Shown: piece after piece, positions 19,605-29,786 of the stretch
Layout: each line of letters starts with the position of its first letter
Position numbering within the stretch: position 1 is the first letter of the stretch
From: Lepidostoma basale
Taxonomy: Eukaryota; Arthropoda; Insecta; Trichoptera; Lepidostomatidae
NCBI GenBank assembly: GCA_022606425.2
Contig: JAHDVF020000171.1
Location: forward strand, 1 to 64,000
Reading direction: 5' to 3'
DNA length: 64,000 nt
The notes under the pieces: generated by a model
Databases searched by the model: none
The model's input: the letters and a program-made list of their open reading frames with translations, nothing else
Told to the model about the DNA's origin: nothing
Position numbers and translations under genes: made by a program

Positions 19605-20115
19605 AATTTCCCCTTGCTAAAGCATTATCAAATGTTAATACGAATGACAACGTCAGTTATCTAGAAGTTGTATTATATTTTATGGGAATGACATGTCGTC
19701 ACCTGAGAGTAAGAAGGTTCTAACTGACAACAGTAAAAAGCTGAGAAAAATGAAGTCAAAGTTTTGTTGGTTTCGGGTGTGTATCTTGGAATAAAAGGGT
19801 TTTATTCAATTTCCAGAGATTTTTTTAACGAGAAACGTGTAAATTTTGTCTGGCAACAGTTGGAATAATAAAGTTCGAAGTTTAAATGAATCCTTATTCA
19901 GTGAATCGTGTATTTTGAATGATCAGATGGAACTTGATTATTTTCCTAACATCAAAATGACGATACTATTACATGTGTTTTTTAATTGTACGTATAGATA
20001 AGGTTAGTAAGAACCCTTTTCACGAAAAAAAGCCAAATGTGAAATTTTGTTAGTTGGAACCCTCTTACTCTCAGGTGACGATGTTTCGCCCTTATAAGGC
20101 ATTATCAAACATTTG
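19605..20115 (-). repeat. HH-a copy split by a MITE
   Basis: The left part (outer arm 'cgaatgacaacgtcagttat' to GGGAATGACATGT) and the right part (ATGTTTCGCCCTTATAAGGC, ATTATCAAA) together make one minus-strand HH-a unit. It is divided by the 384-bp MITE at 19697-20080. When joined, the boxes read TTGATAA, T, GCCTTATAAGGGC, GAAACATGTC. Confidence 0.7.
19697..20080. mobile_element. 384-bp inverted-repeat MITE with ATGT duplication
   Basis: Ends CGTCACCTGAGAGTAAGA and TCTTACTCTCAGGTGACG (complementary, extending to about 32 bp with 3 mismatches). It is flanked by ATGT at 19693-19696 and 20081-20084. The HH-a host sequence is restored if one ATGT and the element are removed. A 2-bp TG duplication with one extra terminal base is an equal reading. 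No coding sequence; superfamily not assigned. Confidence 0.8.
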
Positions 20116-20299
20116 ATACATATTTAATATGGAGTTTTACATCATTGTTCAAGAAACAATAAATTATCAAATGTATTTATGATACCAGTGATTTACACAA
20201 AATATAATATAACAAAACTTATTGAATTTAGATGTTTTCTATTTATTGTGGTTTGAAAAATGTTGTATTACTCATATTAATTTATGAATACGATTGAAA

Positions 20300-20490
20300 A
20301 GGTATATCATTCCCATAAAATATAATAAAATTTCTAGAAAACAGACCTTTTCATTCGTATTATTAAGAAATTTTTCAATTTTCAGAGACTACAAAAATTA
20401 CATTTGATAATACCTTAACAAGGCAAAACATGTCATTCCCATAAAACAGTATAAATCTTCTAGAAAACAGAAGTTTCATTCGTATTAATC
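20300..20490 (+). repeat. HH-a copies
   Basis: The unit at 20404-20434 reads TTGATAA, extra T, stem ACCTT..AAGGC, then AAAACATGTC, followed by 'attcccataaaa' and 'tctagaaaacagaag'. A preceding partial copy (20326-20360) gives the same downstream arm, so this is a partial tandem. Confidence 0.6.
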
Positions 20491-20935
20491 AGAGCTATTC
20501 ATTAATATTTAACATTTCAAATGGAGTTTGAGATGAGTAATTCATAAAAATGGCGCTCTATAAATTATCCAATTTATTATTATTATATTATTCGCATAAT
20601 TATTGAGAAAAACAGTTACTTTCAGCATTTTTAACCTTCATGCAAAACTAATTTATTTATACAAAAAAAATAGCTTTAGCTCTTAAATATTAACATTCCT
20701 AAGCGTAGAATCAAACACGATTCTTCTATTATAGAATTGATTTAAAAGTTAAAAGATACTTATTGTTTTTTTTTAATGAGCAAAAAAACATATCCGCTAA
20801 AATCACGTTTTTTACTAATACATGTTACGTAAACAAAAACAGGTTGGTGAAACTGTATAGTGGGTACTTGTTGGATTGTTTGAAATGATTTAAAAGATAA
20901 ACATATAATATATAAAATATCATATACTCAACAAC

Positions 20936-21180
20936 AACAACAAACCATCACGCCATTTATCCGGAAGGATAGATAGGCAGAGAATGAACCTCCACACAAT
21001 TCTATTCTGACACACCTCTATAGATTCCTCTACACATTCATTCAGCGAGTCATACACGCACGTCGATTTTTCATATTTCTGTCATAACCGACCTTCAAAA
21101 TTTGATTAATTTGATCACGCCATGTTTTCCTCGGTCCTTTTTTGTCTCGCACTCTATTCACATTATTAACGAACATTATT
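20936..21180 (-). mobile_element. LINE-A 3' end, GTT-tailed
   Basis: Plus-strand start 'caacaacaacaaaccatcac' is the complement of a (GTT)n-tailed LINE-A 3' end, followed by the complement of RACMTR and WHDQINQILKV. Worn, with several indels. Confidence 0.75.
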
Positions 21181-21249
21181 TAAACAATTATTTCTTATTT
21201 TTATTGTGTCTTGAACAATGATGTAAAATTCCATATTAAATAATTAATA

Positions 21250-21332
21250 TAAATGAAAACGTCTGTCTTCTAGGAGTAATATTAAATTTTACATGGAATG
21301 ACATGTTTCACCTTTTTAAGGCAATATCACAT
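21250..21332 (-). repeat. HH-a copy
   Basis: Outer arm 'aaatgaaaacgtctgtcttc', then GGAATGACATGTTTCACC, 'ttaaggcaatatca'. On the minus strand: TGATA, GCCTTAAAAAGG, TGAAACATGTC. It ends at the LINE-B tail. Confidence 0.6.
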
Positions 21333-21336
21333 ATAT

Positions 21337-22200
21337 TATTCTTCTTCAAGTACCCTGTCGGGTTTCCTCAACGTTGGCGATCACCTCGGCGAACCTGCCC
21401 CTGTCCTGTGCCGCTCGGAACAGCTCCTCCACACTTCGGATGCCGGTCCACTCCCTCACGTTTCGCAGCCAGGACATCTGTCTCCTACGGGGCCCTCGGC
21501 GTCCCTCAATTTTCCTCTCCAATATCAGTTGCAGAAGGTGGTACTTTACTATATGACCCAGATGTGGAATCTTCCGAACCTTAATAGTTGATAACAGCTC
21601 CTTGGCAACTCTAGCTCGCCTCAGGACTTCGGTATTGGTAACCATGTCTGTCCAGGGAATTCTGAGCATTCGGCGATAGAGCCACATTTCAAATGCTTCC
21701 AGTCTGTTCAATAAGTTGACTTTTAAGGTCTACGTTTCACATCCATACAATAAAACAGACCACACATGCATTTGATCATTCTCTGGCGGAGTTTCTTGTC
21801 ATCATTGCAAAAGAGTGATTTCATTTTATTAAATGTAGCTCTTGCTGCCTCAATTCTGCATTTTATCTCTACATCTGGGTCAAGAGATTGTGTTAGTATG
21901 CTGCCGAGGTATTTAAATTTCTCCACCCTTTCAACGTTATGACCGTTCAAATGCAATACTGATCCACTGTTGTCAAGCCGTCCGAATGTCATCCATTAAG
22001 TTTTACTGGCATTTATTGTCAGTCCCAAGACCCGGCAACAAGATTTAGAAGGCCCTGAAGACCCTGACACTTTCAGCCAATAAAACAGTGTCATCGACAT
22101 ATCTAATATTGTTTATCTCAACGCCATTAATTTTCAGTCCTTTCCCGGTGTCTAAAGAATTGTAGATATATTCTGGTATATATGCACCTAGCTATATGAT
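21337..22200 (-). mobile_element. LINE-B, reverse transcriptase motif C to 3' end
   Basis: Minus strand. It starts (high coordinates) with LKINGVEINNIRYVDDTVLL, the YVDD catalytic motif, at about 22070-22140. It continues with FGRLDNSGSVLHLNGHNVER, VEKFKYLGSILTQSLDPDVE, MNRLEAFEMWLYRRMLRIPW, GRRGPRRRQMSWLRNVREWT and SVEELFRAAQDRGRFAEVIA, and ends ETRQGT plus a GAA tail at 21337. Indels separate the frames near 22000 and 21720. Confidence 0.87.
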
Positions 22201-22204
22201 TACA

Positions 22205-23080
22205 AGCCTAAAATACATAAGGGGACAAAGACCTTTTTACATTTTGCAAGCCCAATATGAAGCCCATCGAAAACATGAAACAAAACATGTGGATATAGGC
22301 GATTTTGCGGGCATCTCACCTACGGTATGTATGAGTGATATTAAAATTATGATATTAAAATCTGAATAATTAAAATTATTATTATATTTTATTCGTAGAC
22401 GGCTCAAACGCGCAAAAAAACATCACTGTTCAAGAAACAATAACCCATCAAAAAATATATTAATGTTTTATTTGTGAATTCAACATTCTATAATAATTAA
22501 ATAAATTATTTAAGTTATGACTTGATGCTTTATGAAACGAGGTAGACAACTTGTATTCTATAATATTATACATATAACAAATTGTTTACGAACGTATTTA
22601 AAAACATAGACATTTATTAATTTAACAGGTTTACGCAATATTATAGTTTATTTATAATATTTGAGGAAAATAACAAACGAAAATTCTATTTATATAAACC
22701 GTTTGGTTTTATGTACAATTGTAAAGATAATAATTTAATATTATTAGTATATCTTAAAACACGTTATGTCTCAATTTTAATGTACTAGATAATGGTTATA
22801 CAATGATTCTGTATCTTCTATAGACCTTGGGGAATAAGGTATGTAGTTATGAAACTGTTCAATTTATATTTACGTAAGTCTTGGAATTTATTAATACTTA
22901 TGTTTTCAAGTTTACTGTTGACACCTAATGAACCAATTAGCCATAATTCATAACCTTTATATAATGATTAAATTGTTACTTACATTCTAAGTAATTATGT
23001 CATGCTTTTCTATACTGTTATTTAGAATCACATTAGAACTCTATCTTTGGTGATGTAGGGTAAACTTCATAATTAACGTA
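22205..23080. other. No recognised feature
   Basis: AT-rich, low-complexity stretches; no gene or repeat matching the rest of the window was seen. Confidence 0.45.
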
Positions 23081-23081
23081 T

Positions 23082-23585
23082 ATTGGTAGTTATCCGTGGC
23101 TCTATCCCACGGCATTTCTTTTGGGAATGCTCGGAACCAATTCTCTACAGCTTCGAAGAGATGGACATCTAATGACCCATTTCTTTAGATGAATTAGGGG
23201 ATACTTCGAGAACTCGGCCGTACTGGAGGATTTCGGCCTTTTTGTCCCCGATAGATATCTCCGACAGCGACAGCACAGATTGTTTTACCTACCGGCCGCC
23301 AGAACCAATCTGCCTCTGGTGACACCGGTGGGAAGAGCAATTAGTCTGCTGAACGCGGTCTCCTCGGAGATCGACGTCTTTCATGTTAGTAAACTTTTAC
23401 GTACTTACGTTCAGGGGACAAAAACTCTTGACTTTGGAAAGTATCTTGTCTTCCTATTGTCGAACCATCACTAATGCGTTCCTGGTATTATGTTGTATGT
23501 GTATAATATCTTACCTGTCTCAATAGATGCCTTAAACGTTTATGCTGTTTGTAATGTCTTTTGAGTAAATAAAATGATTTGATAT
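23082..23585 (+). mobile_element. LINE-J C-terminus and 3' end
   Basis: The reading covers YPTAFLLGMLGTNSLQL with changes, then RYLRQRQHRLFYLPAARTNL, PLVTPVGRAISLLNAVSSEI, DVFHVS. The 'RTNL...TP..RA..LxN' shape is that of jockey/CR1-type LINE C-termini. The 3' untranslated part runs through 'cctggtattatgttgtatgt' and ends AAATGATTTGAT. Stops break the first half. Confidence 0.8.
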
Positions 23586-23594
23586 TTTTTAAAT

Positions 23595-23985
23595 AATCTG
23601 GAAGTACACAACGATCCTTGGAAGGGAAAATGCTCGGCGTTAGTGTCCGAGACAAAATAAGAAATAAGACGCCGAAACAAAGTTGCCGACATCAAGGACC
23701 GTACAGCTAAACTAAAGTGACAATGGTCTGGACATATAGCAAGACAGGGCAATAGCCGATGGACATCCGGAATACTTCAGTGGAGGCCTTGGACAAAGAA
23801 AAGTAGTGTCGGGAGGTCACCTAAAATATGGACTGACGATATTGCCTGAGTAGCTGGAACGACCTGGATGCGGAAGGGACAAGACAGGGACGAGTGGAAG
23901 TAAATGGAAGAGGTATATATACTCGTAAATATCCAGCAGTGGAGAGAAGAAGGCAGAAGAAGAAGAAGATTGTTACGTGATTGGC
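23595..23985 (+). mobile_element. LINE-F C-terminal remnant
   Basis: Pieces in shifting frames: LEGKMLGVSVRDKIRNK, a region like LKWQWSGHIARQ, SGRSPKIWTDDI, and EWK..EEVYIL before a GAAGAAGAAGAAG tail. This is the usual order (RDKIRN, GHxAR, W.DD) at the end of one insect LINE class. Heavily broken. Confidence 0.65.
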
Positions 23986-24048
23986 AAGAAGATAATAAAA
24001 TCTCAACAATTATTTCTTCAATGTTTCATTTTTTACATACTTTGAATA

Positions 24049-24068
24049 CAACACACACACACACACAC
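24049..24068. repeat. (CA)n microsatellite
   Basis: Run of ACACAC about 19 bases long. Confidence 0.9.
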
Positions 24069-24079
24069 TTTATTTTAAA

Positions 24080-24380
24080 AATTCAATTAAAAATATTCAA
24101 TTAAAAACCAAACATGTTTCGGAGACATAAGGCCTTATGATATTATATAAATATTAAAAATATTAATAAAAACAAATAAAAAATTCACAAATGTCTTCAG
24201 TTTTGACAGATATTGAACATATTATATATAATAAAATATTAAAATATCTTCTTTATACGCCATACTTTGTGTTGTTATGATGCTTATTTTGGAGGATTTA
24301 TTTTGGAACGTTTATGTGTATATTTATAAAATGTATTACTGAAGAAGGACTGGTTGTCCGTAACATGTCTATGTAATTTA
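24080..24380. repeat. HH-f inverted pair
   Basis: The plus copy (24339-24369) reads CTGAAGA, extra A, stem GGAC..GTCC (4 bp), then GTAAC and ATGTC. Only A13 (now T) departs from the hammerhead core, position 7 being free. The minus copy (24110-24140) is more worn, ending CCGAAACATGTT. Between them is AT-rich sequence shared with 27600-27680 ('ttttgacagatattgaa'). Confidence 0.6.
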
Positions 24381-24464
24381 ATTTTTTTAATATAAGTGTT
24401 GTACGAGTATATAAAAAGTATATAAAAAAGAAAATGTGAATTAAAATATTAAAATAGTCAAGAT

Positions 24465-24845
24465 ATACAAGACATGCGTTCGCCCCATTATGACGTGTGG
24501 AATGGAATAGAGGTCAGAGCCGATACCAATAGAACTAAGAACCTTCTCTTCTACCTTCCATCGCAGGCAAAACCCTCAGATATTGGATCAGAAATGAAAC
24601 GATAAGGTCTGTCTGTGGTGTTGAGGACATAGTGAGATGGGGAAGAAGCAGACGGCGTTTTTGGAGAGACCACGTGGACCGCATGGAGAATAAAAATTGT
24701 TAAAGATAACAACCCAAGCAGCAAGAGATTACCAGGAAAGCCGCCAAAGAGATGGAGAGATGGCTGGACATCACCATCCCAGGACAGCCCACTGTCACAA
24801 ACAGGTTATACGACCTAAACTACGAGGAAGACGAAGAATAATGAA
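24465..24845 (+). mobile_element. LINE-C C-terminal remnant
   Basis: Pieces VCAPIMTCGMEx, RSEPIPIEL, 'aaaaccctcagatattggat', 'ataaggtctgtctgtggtgt', RRRFWRDHVDRME and 'ccgccaaagagatggagaga' (PPKRWRDGW), then 'aaactacgaggaagacgaag'. Same order as in the LINE-C copies at 52.2-52.7 and 56.3-56.7 kb. Frames are broken. Confidence 0.72.
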
Positions 24846-25059
24846 ATATTCCTTCATCATTGCCAGTCAGCCAGTCCTTCATGGTTGTGAGTCCGCATGA
24901 GACAAAAGAGTCTAATCCTGGACCCACACACTCTGGGGCATATAGGACAGAGGAAAGCGTTGGCAGTCTCCCGATGGTCTCTCCTTTCTCCTCCTCTTAT
25001 CTGCGGTGCACTTCAAAGTCCTGCGTGCCTTTATGTATTGTTATTTTTCAACTAGTTGT

Positions 25060-25450
25060 GTTGTGTTCAAAATGTTGTTTAAAAACTGGTCCAAGTTAAA
25101 GCATAAAAATTGGAGAGTTTCCTCCAGGCGTTGTCTAGCAATGTATGATAATTGCGTAGCCTTTCACATTGCATTAGTAAAGATTTTCTGCTAAATGCTT
25201 ACATCTAATCTTCATAGATGGCGCTAGTGTAGATTGAACTAAAATATGTGAAGTGTTTCTCAACATAGTAGCATATATACATCTTTAAAAAAAATTGTCA
25301 GACGAGGTGGTCATAAAAAGGGCGGAATGGGGAATTTGTATTACATAAAGCGATCACTTAACCCTACCAATGACAGGTCATAAGTCTTGCCTCGACCAAC
25401 ATATTCTGTTTCCAAAAACAATTTACATCTTTGTCTCTATTGAGATACAA
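25060..25450 (+). mobile_element. T MITE, left end missing
   Basis: Matches the complete T copy at 60720-61190 from 'aaaaactggtccaagtt' through 'gcgtagcctttcacattgca', 'gggcggaatggggaat', 'caatgacaggtcataagtc' to the right terminal repeat ending TCTCTATTGAGATACAA, followed by TTAA at 25451-25454. The left terminal repeat is absent. Confidence 0.75.
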
Positions 25451-25509
25451 TTAATACTTAAATGATCAACCCGCAATGGGTAAAATCCAGTATTTGTATA
25501 CATTCAAAA

Positions 25510-26075
25510 CAAAACAAATTATCATTGTTACAACAATAAAGAATTTGCTTACTTGTTAGATTAATTTATTGGCTGAAAAGTAATGATGCATTTATGTTTT
25601 TTTTTCAACGTGTCATTGTCTTATTGCATTACGTGTGCAAATTGTTAATTGTGTCACAATTGTTAAGAGATGTCCAGTTGGCCTACGTCCTACATACGTA
25701 AGCATTGTTCTCCGTTTATGTTCTTTGTTTCACTTATCTACAGAACAACATTATATAATCACCCGATCATATAATATGTTAAATTCTGTTTATAAACACA
25801 AACTTAATATGTAAAACGATTCCAGCCACAGATATTTTAAACTAAATTAACCTTGTAATCGATATCAATCAACTGTAATTACGTTTACTTCAAAATCAAA
25901 ACATTTTGTTATGAGTTTCTCACCGTCTTAACTCATAAAACACGCTTTATATCATAATATAGGTACTTGTATTTACCAAAAGATAACTGGTAGTACCAAT
26001 TCTATTCCCAGCTACAAAAATCTGAAACCATTTTAGAATTCCAACTTTAAGAATGCCTCGCAAAGCGAAACACTT
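25510..26075. other. No recognised feature
   Basis: AT-rich sequence with no gene or repeat I can name. Confidence 0.45.
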
Positions 26076-26077
26076 CT

Positions 26078-26345
26078 TATTTTTCTTTCTGTGTCCTGTC
26101 AGGTCTCCCTAACGTTGACTATCACCCTTGAGTAGGCCTCCCCGTCCTGGGCAGCTCGGAACAGCTCCTCCACGGTCCTCAGCCCTGTCCACTCTCGGAT
26201 GTTCCTCAGCCAGGAAACCTGCCTTCTCCCAACACCTCGTCGACCCTCAATCTTACCCTCTCAGAACATGGCCCAAGTAGGACACCTTACGGACTTTGAT
26301 GCTAGTCTCCAACGTTCTCCATAGAGCCAGAGTTGACAGAGACTT
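26078..26345 (-). mobile_element. LINE-B-like C-terminal remnant
   Basis: The minus strand encodes pieces like GRRQVSWLRNIREWTGLRT, VEELFRAAQDGEAYS and the end ETxQD, with GAA-rich sequence on its 3' side. It is more diverged from the other LINE-B copies than they are from each other, so it may be a related family. Confidence 0.7.
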
Positions 26346-26539
26346 GTCACTAAAATTTATATAATTTATTATATAAATTAAATCCAAGTAAAACCATTCA
26401 ACAATTTTGTAAACTATTATACATTAATTATTTACAGATAATCCATTGTTTTGGCGGAGACGCTTTGATATTTCAACAATATTGATTAAACACTATTATA
26501 AAATATCGTAATTGATTATATATCCTATGTAATTGTCGC

Positions 26540-26575
26540 GACAGCTCTTTCACTAATCGATGTTAGCATCATCAG
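26540..26575 (-). ncRNA. HH-d hammerhead ribozyme-like motif, core bases intact
   Basis: Minus strand: CTGATGA (C3 to A9 all present), one extra T, stem II GCTAA..TTAGT (5 bp with one G-U), GAAA, then GAGCTGTC ending at the cleavage C17. Stem I can form with flanking bases: TAATTGT before the core pairs with ACAATTA after it (7 bp), with a two-base bulge and an A-C mismatch nearer the core. Stem III is weak. Known hammerheads tolerate an extra base between A9 and stem II (a viroid example is established). Activity is inferred, not shown. Confidence 0.6.
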
Positions 26576-26674
26576 GTGTTACAATTAACTGAAATTAACA
26601 ATCAGTTGATTGCATCAACACATTGGTTAGCGAAACAGCAATCGCACCAATTTCAAAAGGAATGTAATATTGTC

Positions 26675-26915
26675 GACCTTCGTGGCAGAGTGGTAAGAAG
26701 TTTGACTTCCATACCGAAGGTCCGGGTTCGATTCCCGGCGATGGCAGTGTGATAGTCACACTGTCTTTGGTCTGGTGTAGAATTATCGTGACAATAAAAA
26801 GGCGATAGATTGGCTACCTATCACATGTCATAAGAATCAATATAATTGTTAAAATAAATTGTATACAGTAATTGGGTTCAAACGACCTGTTGTATACAAG
26901 GAAAATAAATAATAA
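26675..26915 (+). mobile_element. SINE-1, nearly complete
   Basis: Head GACCTTCGTGGCAGAGTGG (A-box) and GGTCCGGGTTCGATTCCCGG (B-box), body CAGTGTGATAGTCACACTG and 'gtgacaataaaaaggcgata', tail 'ttgggttcaaacgacctgtt' and 'gtatacaagg', with an A-rich end. The tRNA-like head carries an intact pol III promoter shape. It sits about 100 bp after an HH-d motif. Confidence 0.92.
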
Positions 26916-26949
26916 AAGAATGTCTTCTATATTAGACATGACTAAAATT

Positions 26950-27085
26950 CCTAGTAAGGGGGTTGGGCGTTAGGCCAACAACCTAACCTCATAAAACAAC
27001 CAACGTTACGAGCACTTCAAGAAATTCGTTTCATGGAGGAGGCTGAGACCCGCCAAGGGTTGTAGCGCCGGAGAAAAAAAATATA
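26950..27085 (+). repeat. R family 3' part
   Basis: 'ctagtaagggggttgggcgt', 'taggccaacaacctaacctc', 'gggttgtagcgccggagaaa' and an A-rich end match 48700-48840. Only the 3' third of the R unit is present. Confidence 0.7.
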
Positions 27086-27187
27086 TATAGTAGACACAAC
27101 ATTGTGTTGCGGATTTATTGAACAATATTCATTTTTTTAACCTTGTACACAACACCAACTTCATTAAAAAAATATATTTAAAACACA

Positions 27188-27219
27188 GACATGTTTCGGA
27201 CACAGAAGCCCTTCATCAG
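27188..27219 (-). ncRNA. HH-f hammerhead ribozyme-like motif, core bases intact
   Basis: Minus strand: CTGATGA, one extra A, stem II GGGC..GTCC (4 bp with a G-U), GAAA, then the palindrome ACATGT overlapping stem III, and C17. All conserved core positions of the hammerhead are present. Stem I pairing next to the core is only two pairs (CA with TG), so activity of a monomer is doubtful; the self-complementary stem III would favour a dimer. Confidence 0.58.
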
Positions 27220-27292
27220 TGATATAAATATGATAATTATAAATATTACAAGGGGGGAGTAAAGGGGGTTCCTATTGACTCTTCGAGCGGTG

Positions 27293-27320
27293 CATGGCCA
27301 TCACCGTGGTGATGGCCATG
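27293..27320. repeat. 28-base palindrome
   Basis: CATGGCCATCACC and GGTGATGGCCATG are exact complements around a two-base centre GT. It lies upstream of the LINE-F end. Confidence 0.85.
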
Positions 27321-27424
27321 CTACGCTGGAGGATTGATCTGATCCCAAGTACCTATCCACACCTCCTCGACTTTGGTCTCCCCTGGAAACTTTGCGAAAT
27401 GTTAGAGATCGAGTGTGAATAACC

Positions 27425-27600
27425 TCGGTGGATAATATTGATGCAAAGGCTAACGTGGAAGGACACCTCGCCAACCCGTCTGGCAAGCGTGGCGTTGTAA
27501 TGCCAACCACCCCCCGTATGACAATTCATACATGGAGATGTATGGGGGAGGCCTATGTCCAGCAGTGGACGACAACGGCTGTTAAAGAAGAAGAAGAAAT
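27425..27600 (+). mobile_element. LINE-F-like 3' end
   Basis: Encodes RCMGEAYVQQWTTTAVKEEE followed by GAAGAAGAAGAAA. The GEAYVQQW ending is the usual last segment of one insect LINE class. The upstream part 'gaaggacacctcgccaaccc' encodes a Lys/Gly-rich linker. 5'-truncated. Confidence 0.65.
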
Positions 27601-27719
27601 ATTACAAATATTTTTAATTATGTGGTCAGTTTTGACAGGTATTAAAATGATTTATTTCGGAACGTTTGTGCTTTTGTTATAATAGGAATAAAATCAATTG
27701 TGTTATTCTATAACACTGT

Positions 27720-28190
27720 ATTTTAAGTATTTACAATTTGAGAGTCGTTTTTTGTAACTTTATAGAGAGGAAAGTGTAAAATAAACGTGATTTAACGACT
27801 GAAATCAAAGTAATATGATACGAATATTTTTCCCTGATTAACAAGCTGTTGGTAAAACCTACGCACGTTAACCCACGTTCCACGTAGAATTAAAATCGAT
27901 ATTTAAATTAATGCCGCATAAATGTATAATCCTTGCTAACACACGTCTGATACAAACATCTTTGCATATGTATCACTATTTATTCTTCACCTGTTCACAG
28001 GGCTTTCGAAATCTAAGTGCAGGTTCCATAACGACATACTTGTGCGGCAGATTTTATTCAAATCGTTAGTACTCGTATAATGCTATGCCAAAACTTAACC
28101 TAAACATTATTTCTATTAATATCCATGGATATTTATAATACTGTCTCAACAAAACATATCTAATCATCTTAATATCTGTGAAAACAGACC
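27720..28190. other. No recognised feature
   Basis: AT-rich sequence; nothing supportable. Confidence 0.4.
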
Positions 28191-28209
28191 AGATTCATGA
28201 AAATCTTGT

Positions 28210-28325
28210 TGAAATATTTATAACACTGATGAAGGATTTCTGTGTTTAAGAACAATAAAAATAAAATGGTAACATAATACCCTCTTGAGTAAATTTTTAA
28301 ATAAAAAAAACATGTCTCAAGAAAC
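28210..28325 (+). repeat. HH-f degenerate copy
   Basis: CTGATGA at 28217, extra A, GGAT and TTCTGTGTTT as in the other HH-f stem II, but the GAAA box is lost (TTTAAGAAC). A second ACATGTCTCAAG occurs at about 28309. Confidence 0.4.
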
Positions 28326-28534
28326 AAGTTTGACACCTGTCCAAAAATTCTTAATGGCAACAACACCAAGATCACATGTAAAGAATACATTATTAAAGCC
28401 ACTTATCAGTTGTTTGATAAATACCCTTCACTACTCAAAATCATATTTGGGGATTCTGCTGCGTGAAGAAACATCCCGCATTCTCCAAACGATCCAAACA
28501 GGCAAAATAGATGATCACCGAGGTGTTGGTTAAT

Positions 28535-28890
28535 ATGTAGACTTACAGAGGTTCAGCTCTAATGACCTATTTCTCTTACGTCTGTTGAAAACATTGTTGG
28601 AAGCGTGATTGGGTAGTTGTTTTATGCTGGGGCTAAATGGGTAACCCGGAGTACTCCTCTGAAAGAGGGCGAAGGATGATTTAGAGTTTACACAAAAACC
28701 CTATTTTTTTCTCGGCCAGGGAATAGAATACCACTTATGATTGACTTCGTAGAGTATTGTGGGATCAGTCTTATCATTTTAGAAAAGATACTGCTTTTGA
28801 AGAGAGGATAAGAAGAACAACGCCTGGATGGAGTTGTGGTAGGAGTTAGCATTATGCGTGAGACCATTTTGTTTGCGCAGTATGCGATAT
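28535..28890 (+). repeat. Dispersed repeat shared with 1728-2015
   Basis: Inverted copy of the unit at 1728-2015: 'cttacagaggttcagctcta', 'aaaacattgttggaagcgtg', 'cgcctggatggagttgtggt', 'gcgtgagaccattttgtttg'. This copy is longer in the middle, where 'cggccagggaatagaatacc' lies. Family unknown. Confidence 0.5.
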
Positions 28891-28914
28891 TAAGCAGTAT
28901 AATTAATATACTCT

Positions 28915-29530
28915 TCTTCTTCTGGTGCCGTGTCAAGTCACCCCAACGTTGGCGATCACTGTTGCTAAAGCATATGTGTCCTACGCCTTTTGAAACAAGT
29001 TCTCAAATCTGCTAATTTATTTGCACCCCCTTATATTCCCCAATGTTATATATGGTATGTTCTACTATATGGCAGCGAAACCTGGACTCTGAAAGTGAAT
29101 GTAATGAACCGGTTGGAAACGTTCGAGATGTGGATATACCGCAGAATGATCCGTATACCGTGGACCGATAGTGTCAGTAATGCGGACGTACTGCAGAGAG
29201 CCAGAGCCAATAGAGAGCTGTTGTCGAGTGTGAAAATTAGAAAGGTCTCATATTTGGGTCATGTGCTAAGGGGAGAAAAACAGCACCTCCTTCGACTGAT
29301 ATTAATTGGTAATGTGGAGGGACTTCGGGGAGTTGGTAGAAGGCAGCTGTCCTGGCTGCGAAACATGAAAGAGTGGACAGGAAAACACAAGAGTTCAGAA
29401 CCTGTTCCAAATGGCGCAGGATAGAGATTCACAAATCTCCGACGTCAATCTACCTTGTCCATGATTATCAACCGAAGGAAGTGATATATTTCTCCCCTGA
29501 GCACATGACCCAAATATGATACCTTTCTTA
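28915..29530. mobile_element. Rearranged LINE-B copies
   Basis: Three LINE-B pieces: a minus-strand 3' end at 28915-28998 with a GAA-tail complement; a plus-strand C-terminal frame at 28990-29424 (YIPQCYIWYVLLYGSETWTL, MNRLETFEMWIYRRMIRIPW, TDSVSNADVLQRARANRELL, LRGVGRRQLSWLRNMKEWTG); and a minus-strand piece at 29430-29530. The plus part is joined to the minus parts at both sides, which suggests an internal inversion within one original minus-strand copy. Confidence 0.75.
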
Positions 29531-29786
29531 TATGAGTTACCAAATTAAAAGTTATTTTTTCCGTTTGTTTTTGTTACACCATGTACGCATGCGTTTGATT
29601 AGTAATCCTCGTATTCTGCAACATTATTCACATTCGTATCGAGTAAAGAATAAGTGAAATAATATAATCCGCGGTTATCTGAGCAAACGAGGCGTGTCTG
29701 GACTCTGGTAATCTGCTGTGAGGAGTACGTGCCGCAGTCGGCGGCGCTCCATCCTTGAGAGCCAATTATTATTACTCTGAGAAGAG

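Noticed and set aside
26675..26748. A true tRNA gene
   Set aside because: A-box and B-box are present, but there is no cloverleaf acceptor pairing, and the same head recurs at several loci with a common body and tail. It is a SINE.
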